A stretch of DNA of 64,000 bases from Cheilinus undulatus (lineage: Eukaryota > Chordata > Actinopteri > Labriformes > Labridae): contig NC_054885.1 in assembly GCF_018320785.1 (NCBI RefSeq), positions 10,104,421-10,168,420 on the forward strand. Reading direction: 5' to 3'. Below are positions 1-12,000 of this stretch, piece after piece. The notes below the pieces were generated by a model. The model searched no databases and was not told the DNA's origin. It saw nothing but the letters and a program-made list of their open reading frames with translations. Every line of letters starts with the position of its first letter. Position 1 is the stretch's first letter. A program made the translations under genes and the position numbers.

Positions 1-1593
1 TATTTAAAAACGTAAAGTACAGTCAAGCTATCTGCAATTTTAGACTCAATAACAGCAGGAATCCTCAGTTCACTGAGAGAGATAAAGAGCTGAATAGAAA
101 ACAAAGGATCTGAGACCTCTGTAATGATAATATTCTTTGTCACAGCTATCATCTTTTGTTCAACCAAGTAACGCATGAAAACACAAATAATAGCCAGAAA
201 ATTCCATTTTTTGGAACTGAAATGTTCATTTAACTTTCTACTGAAATAAAAAAAAAAATCCAAATTTCCATAAATTTTTAGAATTATATTTTTAGTTTCT
301 CATTTTATTCATTGGGTGTTTTTTGCTAACTGATAATCCACTTGAGGACATTTTTTATCATTTATCAGATTGTATTTGTACGTTTTTTTTTTTTGAGTAA
401 TTTATTGAGCATATTGATTAGATAGAGGTATCATAAAAGTATGTATCAGATATGTGACAACAGGTATTAATAATTTAATAATAGAGAAAAAAATATCCAA
501 AAGACTATTATTTAAACTATCATTCATGTTTAAATTTGTTTTGTTGTTGAAATTAGCCAAGTTAAATTCATTTGTGAATTAGTTTTGATGCTTTTTTTGA
601 AATATGTCCTCCCGTTATTTGAGTAATTTTGTACTTCTGCCATGATGTTTGCAATCTTCTTTTTTATTTGTACTGTATGTTGTTTTATCTCTATACTCAT
701 TGTCCAGACTTTTACTAAACTACCTACTATAGCTTAATAAACTCCCCTCTGGAAGGTTATCAGAACAAGTACGGCAGAAACAACTCAGGTCTCTCTCTTT
801 ACGTTTATTGCACACACACAACAAACGTCCACACATTAGCCTCCCGACACTAATCAGTTAGCTTGATGGTTACAAAGGTAGTTAGACCTTAGTTAGGTTG
901 TAAACCTGCAATGTAAACACAAAACAAATCCCAGACTTAACCAAGGGAAGTTTACAATTGTTCATGTGACATTAATTCTTGTTTGGGACACTAGCAATGC
1001 CAGCATATAGTCACTCACCGACAAGGCGTACCAGTCCTGACGATCAATAAAGTGAAAATGAAACATTAGGGTTAACTGCACTTTATAGCAAACCCTGTCC
1101 ACACCACACACAGTTGGGAGATTGGGAAACTCTAATCAAAAACAAACCGCAAAGATGAGAGATAATATAGTGTTCATCATTACAGTAATCTGTTTGATAT
1201 ACATATATAAAATAAAATATACCAGCCACTTAAGGTACCTTCTGTATAAATAAAGTGGCCTGTTATGTTTCTAAGAAACGTCCCGACATAATCAAAACAT
1301 CTATCACTTATGGTAATGTAAACAGAACAATAGTTTTAACTGCTGGAAAGTTATACACTCATGATCATGGTCTGAGTCACATGAATAAATGAAATAGATG
1401 AATGTGTATGGATGGGATTAGGTAATACTAAAGGTGTGACGAGATCTCGCGAGATCAAAACGTCACAAGACTTCTTGTTGAAGTGAAAAAAAAAAGTGTT
1501 ATTGACAGATTTCAAGAATCATTTAATTTTACTGATGCAGCTCTTTATATTTCAGTCTGTTGTACAGTTTTGTTTTTTTCTAAGTTTTATTTT
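1..1593. other. AT-rich spacer, no gene recognised
   Basis: The stretch is AT-rich with homopolymer runs, and I found no conserved reading frame or splice-flanked exon. It is where the N-terminal exons of APOL copy 1 might be expected, but nothing resembling the helical exon or linker exon of copies 2 and 3 is visible. It ends with a perfect 14-bp palindrome at 1442-1455 that contains TCTCGCGAGA. Confidence 0.6.
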
Positions 1594-1725
1594 TGGGCCT
1601 TTTCATGCCTTTATTTAATACAGGATGGAAAGTGGATAGACTCAGAAACAGGGAAGAGAGTGGGGAGAGACAGGACGCCCGCGTACATGGGTCTCATCGC
1701 ACCTCTAGTTAATACTAACAGCCAC
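1594..1725 (-). mobile_element. Truncated tRNA-derived SINE fragment
   Basis: Read on the minus strand this matches the two fuller SINE copies at 18190-18374 and 59562-59753. It has the shared body (complement of the segment 'cctgtttccgactct...') and the head segment around the 'gcgtacatggg' complement. The part carrying the B box is missing, so this is an internally deleted copy. The identification rests on resemblance to the other copies in this window. Confidence 0.6.
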
Positions 1726-1862
1726 AATGCATCACAGCCTTCTCCATCAGTGTGTGAGTGTGGAATGAATGGGTCAGTGTGACGTGTGGTGAATAAAGAG
1801 CTTTGAGAGGTCAGATAACCAGAAAAGTGCAGCACAATCTCAAGTCCACTAACCAAATTGAG
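1715..1862 (+). repeat. Interspersed repeat tail (LINE/SINE 3' end type)
   Basis: The segment resembles a very common teleost retroelement tail of the form 'gctttgag..ggtc..aaga(t/c)..agaaaagtgc...agtccac'. It directly abuts the SINE fragment before it. Family assignment is from memory and not firm. Confidence 0.45.
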
Positions 1863-2217
1863 CTGATTTAATACATGGGTGTGTGGGTAGTGTTCATCAG
1901 CAACACTGTTTCTGCCTGTGGCATTAGTGCTAGCCATTGTAAATGAGTTGCTGTTTGCAATGAGAGTTATTTGCATAAGGGCAATTTTGTGCTGGATTTT
2001 TGAGTATTCCCTAATTTACACACATGTAAATGAGGCAGGTGCACCCAGAAAACAGTCTGCTTGACAGTATGTGTTGATTATCCTTGCCCTCATAAGATGG
2101 TGGTTAGCTGGGCTCTTAGACTCCAGGTCCCAGATCAGACTCTCCTGGGTCACAGTACCATTCATCACTCCCCTAAGACACCATACTTCAATTATTGAAG
2201 CTTTTCTTTCTCCTTTT

Positions 2218-2248
<31 letters not shown>

Positions 2249-2468
2249 GATGTGTATTTTTACTGAATTAACTGGAAAGTCCAAAAAAACTGTTAGGGAC
2301 TCTGGAACGTTAGGCCACACACTGCTACAGTCGGGGCTACAAGTCCCACCTAGATAAGCTTTACTTTTCCTCCTTCTATGAGAGAAAATTTAAACAAAGA
2401 ATGTGTTTTGGATTTAGGACATGTATAGTCATGATTCTACCTTAATTTGATTTTCCCTCTTTATCAGG

Positions 2469-3329
2469 ATGGATCCAGACTTCAGGCTGGTGTTCTTGTT
2501 CAGGGATGGTCCACGTCCTCATTTTATCGACCAGTTCAATGAGCAGGAGAACGAGATGCTCCAGAATCTGAAAAACCTGGAGGAGACTGCTGATAACCTT
2601 GACTGCGTGAATAGGGCTATATTAAGAAGTAAAATAGGGGGTAGCTTGGTGACATTCATTGGAAATGTGCTTTCCATCATTGGTTTCTCTCTAATTCCAG
2701 AAACAGCTGAGGTGTCTCTTGATTTTACAATTGCTGGGATGGCGTGCAGTGTTGGCGGCAGCATCATTGGCTTACTCTTTATATTCATAGAGACCATTAT
2801 AATCTGCAAACAACAAAAGAAGTTTGAAGAAGTCTTCAAGAGTTTCATGAAAGATGTGAAGTCTGTCCAGAATATTCTGGAGGAGATGCCTACTCTGAAT
2901 GTTGAAACAGAGGGAAATGATACGGATTGTTGTAGTTGTCGTTGGTTAGACACTGGTATGAAGGCTGTTAGTCTTGGATACACTATTAAATCAGTTGTTG
3001 ATGCTGCCTTTGATATCTGGCTGTATAAAGAAGAGAAGCTGACTGAAATGACAGCATTTAAAGGGCCGCTCAGCCTCTCAGAGTTTTTTATGGCCTTTAG
3101 TATTGGGACCAACATTTTGTTTCTCATCATGGATCTCATTTTCATCCGCAGGGAAAGCTATAGTCTGTCAAAAGTCGATAACACTGAAGTGTCAGAGTCC
3201 ATCAGAGCCAGAGCTGCACTTTGGCGCTCAGAGCTCGATGCATTGGAAAAGATCCATGATTCTGCAACTAAAGGTCTGCGAACATTAGAGAACGACATTT
3301 CATTTCTCAACAGCAAGTTTTATATCTAA
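2469..3329 (+). CDS. Apolipoprotein L family protein, copy 1 (3' coding exon only)
   Basis: This is an open frame of 286 codons starting right after the acceptor 'ctctttatcag|g'. The same acceptor precedes the APOL exons of copies 2 and 3. The product has the APOL layout: an N-terminal segment starting MDPDFRLVFLF, an amphipathic stretch, then a hydrophobic Gly/Ser-rich hairpin (about residues 53-112). A second hydrophobic segment comes before a conserved C-terminal helix (IRARAALWRSELDA). APOL proteins are membrane-inserting, colicin/Bcl-2-like helical proteins; vertebrate members are mostly intracellular and often immune-induced. Compared with copy 3 it lacks about 26 residues in the central region and its hairpin is more divergent. 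The first Met is probably internal: in the paralogues the preceding exon joins as AG|G-ATG. The N-terminal exons are either left of the window or lost. If lost, this could be a short APOL or a decaying copy, though the frame itself is intact. Confidence 0.8.
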   Translation: MDPDFRLVFLFRDGPRPHFIDQFNEQENEMLQNLKNLEETADNLDCVNRAILRSKIGGSLVTFIGNVLSIIGFSLIPETAEVSLDFTIAGMACSVGGSIIGLLFIFIETIIICKQQKKFEEVFKSFMKDVKSVQNILEEMPTLNVETEGNDTDCCSCRWLDTGMKAVSLGYTIKSVVDAAFDIWLYKEEKLTEMTAFKGPLSLSEFFMAFSIGTNILFLIMDLIFIRRESYSLSKVDNTEVSESIRARAALWRSELDALEKIHDSATKGLRTLENDISFLNSKFYI

Positions 3330-4560
3330 AGAGGGAGATCTAGAAAAAAAATAAAAAGCCAATAAATGAAAAAGAGGTCACTGCATTTTTGAGAACTTTT
3401 TTTGATATTTACTCTGATACATGAGGGTGGACATACGAGGCAGCCAAGGTGTAAATAACTAATATACAGAAAAACATTTTCAACTTGATACGAGTGTTTC
3501 AAAGTATTAAATGTGACCAGATGTCTCTAAAATTTTCCACTTTAGTTACAAACTAAACAAAGTTTTTCTTTGGCTATACCTCAGCAGACCCTAGTCCTCA
3601 TAAAGTGTTTTAACTAAATGCAGCGATTTGTTGATCTTCATTTAGATGCAAGCTCAATTAGATTGAGTTTTCACTTTTTGTAAGTATATTTGGTTGGAAC
3701 GTCTCTTGTTTCTCCTTGTATTATATTCTTGTGACTAAACTCTGCCATTGTACCTTCACATGGAGCGTTCCTGAGTGGACCATGGCCCTCTATGGAGGGG
3801 GGTATTCCAGCATTACAATCTGCAGCAGTTCTCTAACTGTAAAACAAGTTTACCTTTCATAGTTGTTGGATTGAAGGTGATGAACAATCACTTACTCAAG
3901 CTGAGTCAGGGATGCTAGCTGCCACCAAGTCTGTTTCCTCTCTTCCTTCAGCCATGTGAGTTAAACAAACAAGAGCTACATACAAATTCGGGTTGGCAAT
4001 TTTGGACTTCTTGCCTTTATTAGAGGAGCTGAAGAAAGACAGGAAATATGGGTAGAAGGTGAGGCAACAGCGCTGGGATTTGGGTTTAATCCTGCCACCA
4101 CTGTATCCTATTACTAACAGTAATAATGTACATAGTATAGTATTAATGAAGTAAGTTTTATATCATAAAATAAAAGATCATGGCTCTGACAGTGTCTTGG
4201 CTTGCAGAAAAAGCCTTGCTGACCCAGACCACCTTCAGATGACTTGGTTTGATGATTAAAGAAATTACAGGAGTTTTAATGTCTCAGCTTTTTATGTCTG
4301 TTGTGGAAACCCCCACTGTAAATAAAATCTTATCATTTCTTATTCCTTTGGTAGAAAGACATTTGTCTTTGAAGCTTCATATTTAGCAACCTGTCAAGAT
4401 GTTAAAGTTACAGCTGAGTTTTTACTTCAGAAATGTTGATTTTCTTTTGCTGTCACTTTTATGTGTATGATTGATTAACATGATGTTTTACTGTATCCAT
4501 CCAATGTGGCTGAAGTCTGACCATGTATTTACAAAATAAACAGCTTAAAGCTTACTATTT
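3330..4560 (+). other. 3' UTR and downstream flank of APOL copy 1
   Basis: AATAAA-type signals occur just after the stop (about 3350-3366). The first ~150 nt resemble the 3' flank of copy 3. A second block at about 4490-4600 resembles 15700-15790 downstream of copy 2, including an 'aaataaacagc'/'aaattaaacagc' core. The ~1 kb between the blocks is absent from copy 2, so it is an insertion here or a deletion there. No other gene is seen. Confidence 0.5.
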
Positions 4561-4839
4561 AAGATCATTATTTATCTGTGTGATCGCTGCCGGTCTCTTA
4601 TGTGCTTTGGAACCTTTTGCCAGGCCAGTTTCAGATAATGCAGTATGGGAAAATGTGAAGAATGATACCATTTTTGTGCATTTTGAAACACATTTGTGAT
4701 ATATTTTTTTATCCTTTTAGTTTCATGTCTCTCTCATATTTATGTCTCCACAGACATTCTAATGATGGTTAAGGTTTTGAGAAAACACGAGTCAATATAA
4801 TGCAAATTTCCTTCTGCATGTTTCTACTTTTAGCTTTGA

Positions 4840-6360
4840 CTATTGAGACCATTTCCACCTGATCAACAAAATGCATAAAGTTGCAAATTGGCTGCAGAAG
4901 TCCTGCCTCACCCTAAATATTGATAAAACTGTCTCAGTGTTTTTAACAAATAACGTAAACCCCAACAAATTCCAGAAATTGTAGTAAAAGGACAAAAAAA
5001 TTAAAAATGTAAATGAGACTAAATATTTAGGTCTATTACTGGACTCAAATCTTCGTTTTAAAAGCCACATTAAAAAAACTGGTAATACATTAAAATTCAA
5101 TCTTAGGAATTACAAACACATTAGAGATTCCTTGTCTACTGAGGCATCAAATACCTATTTAAACACAATGATTGTTCCTCATCTTTTATACTGCATGTTC
5201 TACTGTTGTCCCCAGTAGTAGATTGAGTCTCAGCCAGACTATTCTCCACTGCTGCCCCCAGTGGTTGAATGAGTTTCCCAACTATAGTTAGCTCGCACTG
5301 TCCTGCTCTACTTCTGGGATTTCTTTGCCCAGCTCTTTGGGAATGATCCAGCACTTGGTACTTGGTAAATAGTTGTTGTGAAGTCTAATGAATGGCGTTT
5401 AGTGATCCCACATTTTCCTTGATTCATTGTTGCTGTCTAATAACAAAAAAAAAAAAAAAAAAAAAAAACTCCAGAAACAACGTATATTTTAGGTACTCTG
5501 CCTTAAACTCTACATGGCAGCACTTGCGTCCAATTGGACCTGAAGCACTTGATGGCACTTACTGATGTTGTTTCTTCTTGTCTAGATCATTGCTTGTGTT
5601 GTTCTTGCTCTCAAATGTACGTCGCTTTGGAGAAAAGCGTCTGCTAAATGACATTGTAACATTGTAACATTGTAAGTTGGTCTCAGGCGTGTAAAACATC
5701 ATTAAAACCATTGGAATGTTTGTATAAAAGTGCACTTAAAATTCATGATTAAAAAAAGCCCCATTTACATCATCATTGTAATATACTTACCAAATATAAA
5801 ATCTTGAGTTTCGAAAATTTGATCAAATTTAATCAAATTTCTTTTGTATTTAAAATAATTCATAACGTAGTTGCCCCCCCATTAAAAGATTTTGTTGCAC
5901 TTGCGTCTGAGAGAGTGTCTCGTAGTACGTGGGCAACAGTCAGAGACGAGTGCCGTGTTCCAAAGTGCAAAACCTCATTTGGACAATCATCATTCTCTTA
6001 CAGAGCAGTGAGCCTTTGGAACACTCTTTCAAATGATATTATTACATGCACAAATTATAACATGTTTACACGCCTGACCAAGAAGTGGTTACTTTCACTA
6101 CAAACCTGTACACACTGATGAGCTGTGTGGGTGTGTGTGTGTGTGTGTGTGTGAGGGTGTGTGCGTGGCTGTGTATATGTGGTAATGTGTAGGTGTGTGT
6201 GAGAGACAGTGTGGCTCCTTTTTAAATAACATTGTAAGACTGATTGACTGACTGATTTTGCTAAAACCTGGCACATAACATATTATCATTGTATGTCATT
6301 AGTGTTTTTTTTTTTTTTTGTGCATTGTCCCTGATCAAATAAATTAATTCAAATTCAAAT
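4840..6360 (+). mobile_element. Degenerate LINE 3' end (reverse transcriptase C-terminus), interrupted
   Basis: Translations across several broken frames give a non-LTR retrotransposon reverse transcriptase C-terminal region: KVANWLQKSCLTLNIDKT near 4880, KYLGLLLDS near 5025, and TMIVPHLLYC near 5170. After an interruption at about 5210-5690 the match resumes, ending in a ~104-codon stretch at 5804-6118 with the typical 'FGQSSFSYRAVSLWNTL' segment. A (TG)n tract follows at about 6128-6200, and the element ends in an 'attcaaattcaaattcaa' tail near 6340. Frame breaks and the insertion show it is dead. The L2/Rex-like clade is likely but not certain. Confidence 0.75.
5210..5690 (+). mobile_element. 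SINE/LINE tail inserted in the LINE fragment
   Basis: The segment ends with 'cgctttggagaaaagcgtct' and a short repeated 'acattgtaacattgtaa' tail. This closely resembles the widespread fish L2-type tail core (TTTGGATAAAAGCGTCTGC type). It splits the LINE reverse transcriptase similarity, which continues on both sides. A poly(A) run lies inside at about 5444-5468. The left boundary is approximate. Confidence 0.5.
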
Positions 6361-7600
6361 TCAAACTGCCTATATCACCTATGTCCAGAACCAAATTTAC
6401 AAAGAGATGAGATGCAAACATGCCTCAAAGTTCTGCACAGTACTGTATCTATTAAGCCTTATATTTAAGGAGGTATGTCCCTTTTTTTTTTTACAGCAGG
6501 TTCAATCATGGAGGAAACTTGTGAAATCTTGGATTGCAGAACACCAACACCAAGAAATGCCTAGCCGGTCCTGTTAGTTTCATTTCTGCTAAACGACTAA
6601 AATGTGGGTAAATTTAATGAACAATTTAATCTAAAGATACAAAATAAATTTATTATAGCTGCCAAAACGAACACTGCCCAACATTCAGCAAAGTTGGTGA
6701 GTGCACGTGCAATTCTTCAAATACTAAACAATTCAGCTCTTGGATGAGGAATTCACACTTGCATGAAAGAAACTGATAGGTGTCCTCATGATGTAGAGAC
6801 AGACACTAAAGGATTCTTATTATCACAGTGAAACCTATGTGCAATCAGCTTTTTCGATTTATTTTCCCATTTATTTATGGCCTAGCAGTTTCCAGGGACA
6901 TTTTAAGACACCTTGAAGATAAAATGTTATTGAGGTTTGAAGCTTGAGTTCTCGTCAAAGGGAGTAGCACGGGTGACATTCTGCAGATGCCAGCGCAGAA
7001 AATGCTGACACGACAGAAAATTTTTGCCAAAATGCAACTCTTACTGCAATGCCTTGGCTCTGACTTTGACAAAGAGAAGTTTGTCAAATAAGGGTCATCC
7101 TTCACACTCAGAGCATGGGAATTCTTCAAGGTTTAATTTCAAGGGTCACACATTTATGATCGAAAACAGCTCTGTGACCCTCTTTCTGTTCCCAACCCAC
7201 CAAATGAGAAGCGTCGCTTTACAGGACAGCAATGTCCACCACCTTCAGTTTCTTGTTACTTTCACAAGTGTCCAGAAATCATACAGACTATGCATTAAAA
7301 CTGCAGCATGCACTCTTCTTTTTATTGTGTCTGTGTCTTTATTATAATAGATGATCAATGAGAGGATTTTCAACAGTGATGTGTAGAGAGAAAAACATCC
7401 AGATACAGCTACGAAGCATTGTCTTTAAGTATTTTTCTGTTCTTGTAGCAGGTTCAATCATGATGGAAGTTTCTGAAATTTGGCACATTAGGCCAAACAT
7501 TTTCCTTATTTGGCCTCAAATCTCAAAAAGAAAGGGACAGGAGGAACAAGTATTGAATATCAGAAAGAAAGATGATTGAAACATTTAACAAAAGGGCATG
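6361..7600. other. Spacer upstream of APOL copy 2
   Basis: No exon is supported here. Two similar ~35-bp segments, each 'agcaggttcaatcatg' after a splice-like 'cag/tag', occur near 6497 and 7448. A segment at about 6700-6780 resembles 20003-20060 in copy 3. A segment at about 7283-7350 (core 'actatgcattaaaactgc') resembles 16626-16700 upstream of copy 3. These look like remnants of the tandem duplication unit. Confidence 0.4.
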
Positions 7601-7610
7601 ACACCACAGG

Positions 7611-7618
7611 TATATAAG
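7611..7618 (+). promoter_or_regulatory. TATA box of APOL copy 2
   Basis: TATATAAG lies about 25-35 bp before the likely transcription start. The candidate first exon after it ends in a good donor (aaag|gtaatt) at 7701/7702. A similar TATA box precedes copy 3 (17798-17805), which supports its role. Confidence 0.5.
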
Positions 7619-7639
7619 AAACGCCTATCTGATCATCTT

Positions 7640-7701
7640 AATTTCATTTTACAGAGCAGCAGACCGATGAAGAGAAGGAACTGAGACAGCTCTACAGAAA
7701 G
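7640..7701 (+). other. Candidate non-coding first exon of APOL copy 2
   Basis: The exon would run from about 30 bp after the TATA box to the donor at 7701. When it is joined to the exon at 9038, every frame either meets a stop or precedes the in-frame TAA next to the chosen ATG, so I treat it as 5' UTR. The start is approximate; no transcript evidence is available. Confidence 0.4.
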
Positions 7702-7888
7702 GTAATTTCCACCACTCAAATCTCTGGGTAAAACACTACAGCTGTAGGAGAGTCAACCAAAGCAGTTATTAGTGCCTGGACAGAATGCAAAAGAATTATT
7801 CTCTTCCTCATCCAAAATAACTGGCTTATTATGTAGTTTGAACAACATCAGTGTTGATTTCATCAACTACCTTTTTCCATGACAAAAC

Positions 7889-8354
7889 GAAGACAGTCCA
7901 GACAATTTATTAGACCACCCTAACCCTAACCAAAGTAAGGTTTATGCCACAGCTGCCCTAAATTAACAGCATTGGTAATTACCAAAATCATTTTTTATGT
8001 TTCTGCAATGGTTAATACACCAATATGTAGAAGCTCTTTAACCCAAATCATATTTTGAATGCTAAAATTGATTAATATGTCAAATTATAGTTATTTACTT
8101 GCATTCCTGAACAGAAAAATGAGTTTTAGTGGTTGAATGTTATGCTTGATTAATTTCTGACTTTTCAGAGAAGCCCAGTGAGCTGGCTCAAATATGGGTA
8201 TAAAAAGGTGAATTCAGTTTGAAATCCCTCATTCCTGTTAAAAACTGTACAACATGGAGAGCTCACTGAAAATGAATGAGTCTGCATTAAAGCACTTTAT
8301 GATGCTGGATGGTCTCTGAGACAGGTGGTCTAATAAATTTGATAAGCACCGTAT
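7889..8354. mobile_element. Tc1/mariner-like MITE
   Basis: Near-inverted termini bracket the element: 'aatttattagaccacc' near 7903 and its complement 'ggtggtctaataaatt' near 8324. The right end is 'gataagcaccgtata'. The type (TA-flanked, 'gtgcttaacaaatttattagaccacc' termini) is a familiar fish Tc1-like family. There is no usable transposase frame. The left end is degenerate, so that boundary is approximate. Confidence 0.55.
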
Positions 8355-8419
8355 ATAAAAAAAAAATCAGAAAAATTATTTTAAAAAATAGTATTTTCTA
8401 TTACTCTGGATATCAGTAA

Positions 8420-8560
8420 ATATATAAGGGGTGTCAAAACTATGGGCTATGGGCAAACTGTGGCCCTTGGTCCTTTGGAATTGGCCTGCAAGAAAACCAT
8501 TAAAAAGGCCCACATAAGAACATTAAACTTAACTCTATTTCTTAGTTTGACTAGGATTAA
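8420..8560. mobile_element. hAT-like MITE remnant
   Basis: The segment 'ggggtgtcaaaacta..ggc' with following 'gcaaactgtggccc' resembles a common hAT-type non-autonomous terminus that reads 'ggggtgtccaaacta'. No matching right terminus or target duplication was found. Confidence 0.3.
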
Positions 8561-9091
8561 CAATATTGGGTTTATATAGTATACACTATATTTACAAATT
8601 AAATTTAGCCGATATCAATACCAATATATAAATGTAGTTTAGACAAAACACTTCAGTCCTTACAGCTCCACAAATACATTCTCTGTTTAATTTTGACAGA
8701 TAAAGGTGAGACCAAACTTTAAAAAATATCTAAATCGCTTCCCTGATTGGAAAATACACAGGCCTACACCTGAACGCAGCACAGCAGATTATACATGCCA
8801 TATTTTCTTAATAGTGTGGTGTAAAAGTTTTGGTTCCAGACCAACTGAACAACTCAAAATGAATGAGTTATAATTGAGTAAGACAGAAGCATTGCCTCAT
8901 TCTGAGGAAAAATACTAACTTTAAATTTGTGCCTCATCAAAGCAATCATTGCAAGAGCTTCTCTTTTGGTCTCCTTCATTGTGTTTATAAACCAATATTA
9001 TTTTTATCATTATTTTTATTTTTGCTTATTCTTTTAGGTACAATGCTGAGGTCCTAAAAAGTTACAGAGGACCGTATAATCCGAGGAGTAA

Positions 9092-12000
9092 ATGTCAGCT
9101 GCCAGGTAAAGAGTTAGAGCTACTGTTGCACAGAAAGTTTTGGGCCTCTTTGTGGTTTTGATAACACATTTATGTCTTCTGAGAACAACAAAGATAATGT
9201 TATGAATTTAAGCTCTGCTCTTCCATTTTATGTCTAGTAAATATACTGTTTTTGGGGTGAAGATTAGCTGGTGGTTAAGTTGAGGGTGAGTTCTATTCTG
9301 GCCTGCAGCTTCTTTCCTGCATGTCTCTCCCTCACTCTCCCATACCAGTTTCTCACTCTATCCACTTTCCTCCTCATGTGCGTGTACAAAATGACTCAAT
9401 ATGACACAAAAATATTTGTGTTATCTGGGATATAGTGAGATGGGGCCATGAGAAAACATATCTGGAAGGTTTTTGACCTCTGAGTGACCCATAAACAAGC
9501 TGTCACATTAGTGTGAACACAGAGCTGAGAACAACAAACCCAGAGGAAGATGGACCTTACCCTCATGTATTTTTGTACATTTGATCAGTTCATTTTCTAT
9601 GTATTTGATTTTTGCTATCTTTTGTTTAGAAAGTCAGAGATCATGATTTGAAAATGTAGACAGACTCCACCAGAGCTGGTAAATTCTGAAATCTCACAGA
9701 CTAGATGGTCCTTTATTTTCTTACAGAAAAGAACTCAAGAAGGCGCTGTGGGACTACACAGCAGACACCCTCACTGACATCAACACAGTGAGAAAATTTT
9801 GTGGCAGTGTGTCTAAATGGATGCTTGGGAGGGAATCAGAGCTGGTCACTTTGATAGACATCAAAGAGAGAGCCGACGACATCGACCTTAACTTCAAACA
9901 TGTTACCCAGTCGGAGAACAAGGGAGAAGCCTTTAAGAAATTTGTGAAGAGCAAGAAGAAGGTAGACAGCAGACGTGAGGAGCTGAAGAAGGAGCTGTCC
10001 GCGGTGCTGAAGGACACCCTGGTGGAGCTGGAGAACCTCCACCACTTCCTGGATGCAGTGGAGAAGCTGGCGGCTACCTCTCTTCATGTGTTTATGGAGG
10101 ACAGGCAGGTGGTGTTACCCCTGCCAGAGGGGGTCAGCTTAGAGGATGTCCAGGATGTCATCGTTGCAGCACGGCGGATCTGCCCTCTGCTCCTCGAGTT
10201 TAAAAGAGATGAAGAAGCCTTCTTCCTCCCTAAACTGCAGAATGTGGAAGTGCTTGCATATCAGCTGGACAGATACATCCAGACCACCCAGAAGATCTGT
10301 GCGATGTTAAAGAAAAGGTAAACATTGATATCCCTTCAAAAATATTCCCATTTACTAAAGACAAATCTGTTTGAGAAAGTGGATGTAACTGTGTCTTTAA
10401 CAGATCTGTGAGTCACTTTACTCTGAAGATACCTCCATATCTCTCGGGATCTGTGGATGCAGGTTTGTCAGAAGACAACACACAGAGGATGTTGGATCAC
10501 ATCGATCAGCTGAAGGAAATCAGGTTATAAGTTCGGTTATGTTTTTAGCCCCTGTGTAGCTCTGATTATTACATTATTTATCACGGTTCTATACAGGGAT
10601 GTCCTGATCACATGTATCGGATCGGGGCTGATACTAAGCATTTTTAATTGACTGGCGATCGGCAATTTGATCCGATCAGCCCAGCTGATCATTTACGTCA
10701 ATTGCTGTAAATGGAGCACAATTCACGACAGGCCCTAAACGCGCCAGTAACAACAATCAGCAGTAGCAACATTAGCTTTCGTGTGTTAAATTGTCAGCGG
10801 TCTGGAAATACTTTAAACGTGAGAGCAAAACAATCCAACGGCCACTTGCAGCATCTGTAACACAACTGTTTCACGAGGTGGTAGCAGCAGAGCTGTGTTT
10901 AACTCAACAAACTTGATCTGTCGTCTCCGAAGTAAACATGAAGCAGAATATGGTGACTTCACTCAGCAACAGGCAACTTCACCAAAGCAACACACTCTGG
11001 ACTTTTAGAGGAAAGACAAATACCCTTGAGAGAGCGATAAGGCAAAAAGATAACAGAAAAGGTGATCAAATTCATCTTGCTGGACAACCAGCCCATCTCC
11101 GTGGTGGAGAATTTGGGTTTTTATCGTCTTCTTGATCTTTTAGACCCACACTATGTCCTACCGTCTCGACATTACATTACTAACACTGCGTTACCGGAGC
11201 TGTACAACAAAGTATGTGATAGCATACTAGAGAATTTTAAAAGCAACTTCATTGCCATTAACTTCACTACAGACATTTCAAGCTCAGTTGTTTGCCCCAT
11301 GTCACTGCTGGGTCTCACTGCAGACTGGACTGAGTCCTCCACCTTCGAGTTAAAGCACACAGTTTTACATGCACGCCAGTTTCATTCTAAAGTAACAGTG
11401 GGTAAAAACATAAAAATGAGGGGGGGGAAAAGTGTTGTAGCAGCTCTAGTTGCACTTTAGAAACTGCACTGAAATAAGAGTGCTTGTATTTGATCTTTGG
11501 GTTTTATTGCACTTTTAATGTTTTGGTTCATGTCTCTGATTAAGCTCCTACTTTTAATAAGGATTGTTGTTTTGACTCTGTATGATTCATATGTTTTTGA
11601 TCCTATTCAAGTTAAACTGTTTACACCATTTTAAAGTGGAGTTGGGATGTTTTGAATTCATTCATTTGTTGTGACTAATAGAGTCAAGTTAACTTCTAAG
11701 TGGAATTATAAAGCTTAAAATTCATTTATTGAATTCATATATTATTGTGACTACTGATTCTGTTACACCACCGTGAAACTGAGGTTATTTGAGGTCACTT
11801 TTTTGACAGCTCAAGTCATTCAGCTGACCACTTTAAGTGGATTTTGAAAAGTGAAACAGAGCTATTACACCATTCTGAGCAGAAATGTGATTTTATGTTT
11901 TAAACAGGAATAATAGCTGTATTGAGTTAAATGTTTTAAGTCTGAGATATCTAGTAGTAACAATTGAAACTGTAATCTAGGTAATTATGAGTAATGGATC

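Noticed and set aside
6493-7470. Two 'cag/tag-caggttcaatcatg' segments as alternative APOL copy 2 first exons
   Set aside because: The first meets a stop after 17 codons. The second runs open for 40 codons or so, but I could find no donor that joins it in frame to the exon at 9727.
7915-7935. Telomere-like ccctaaccctaacc
   Set aside because: Only about two and a half units, inside a Tc1-like MITE. Not an interstitial telomere.
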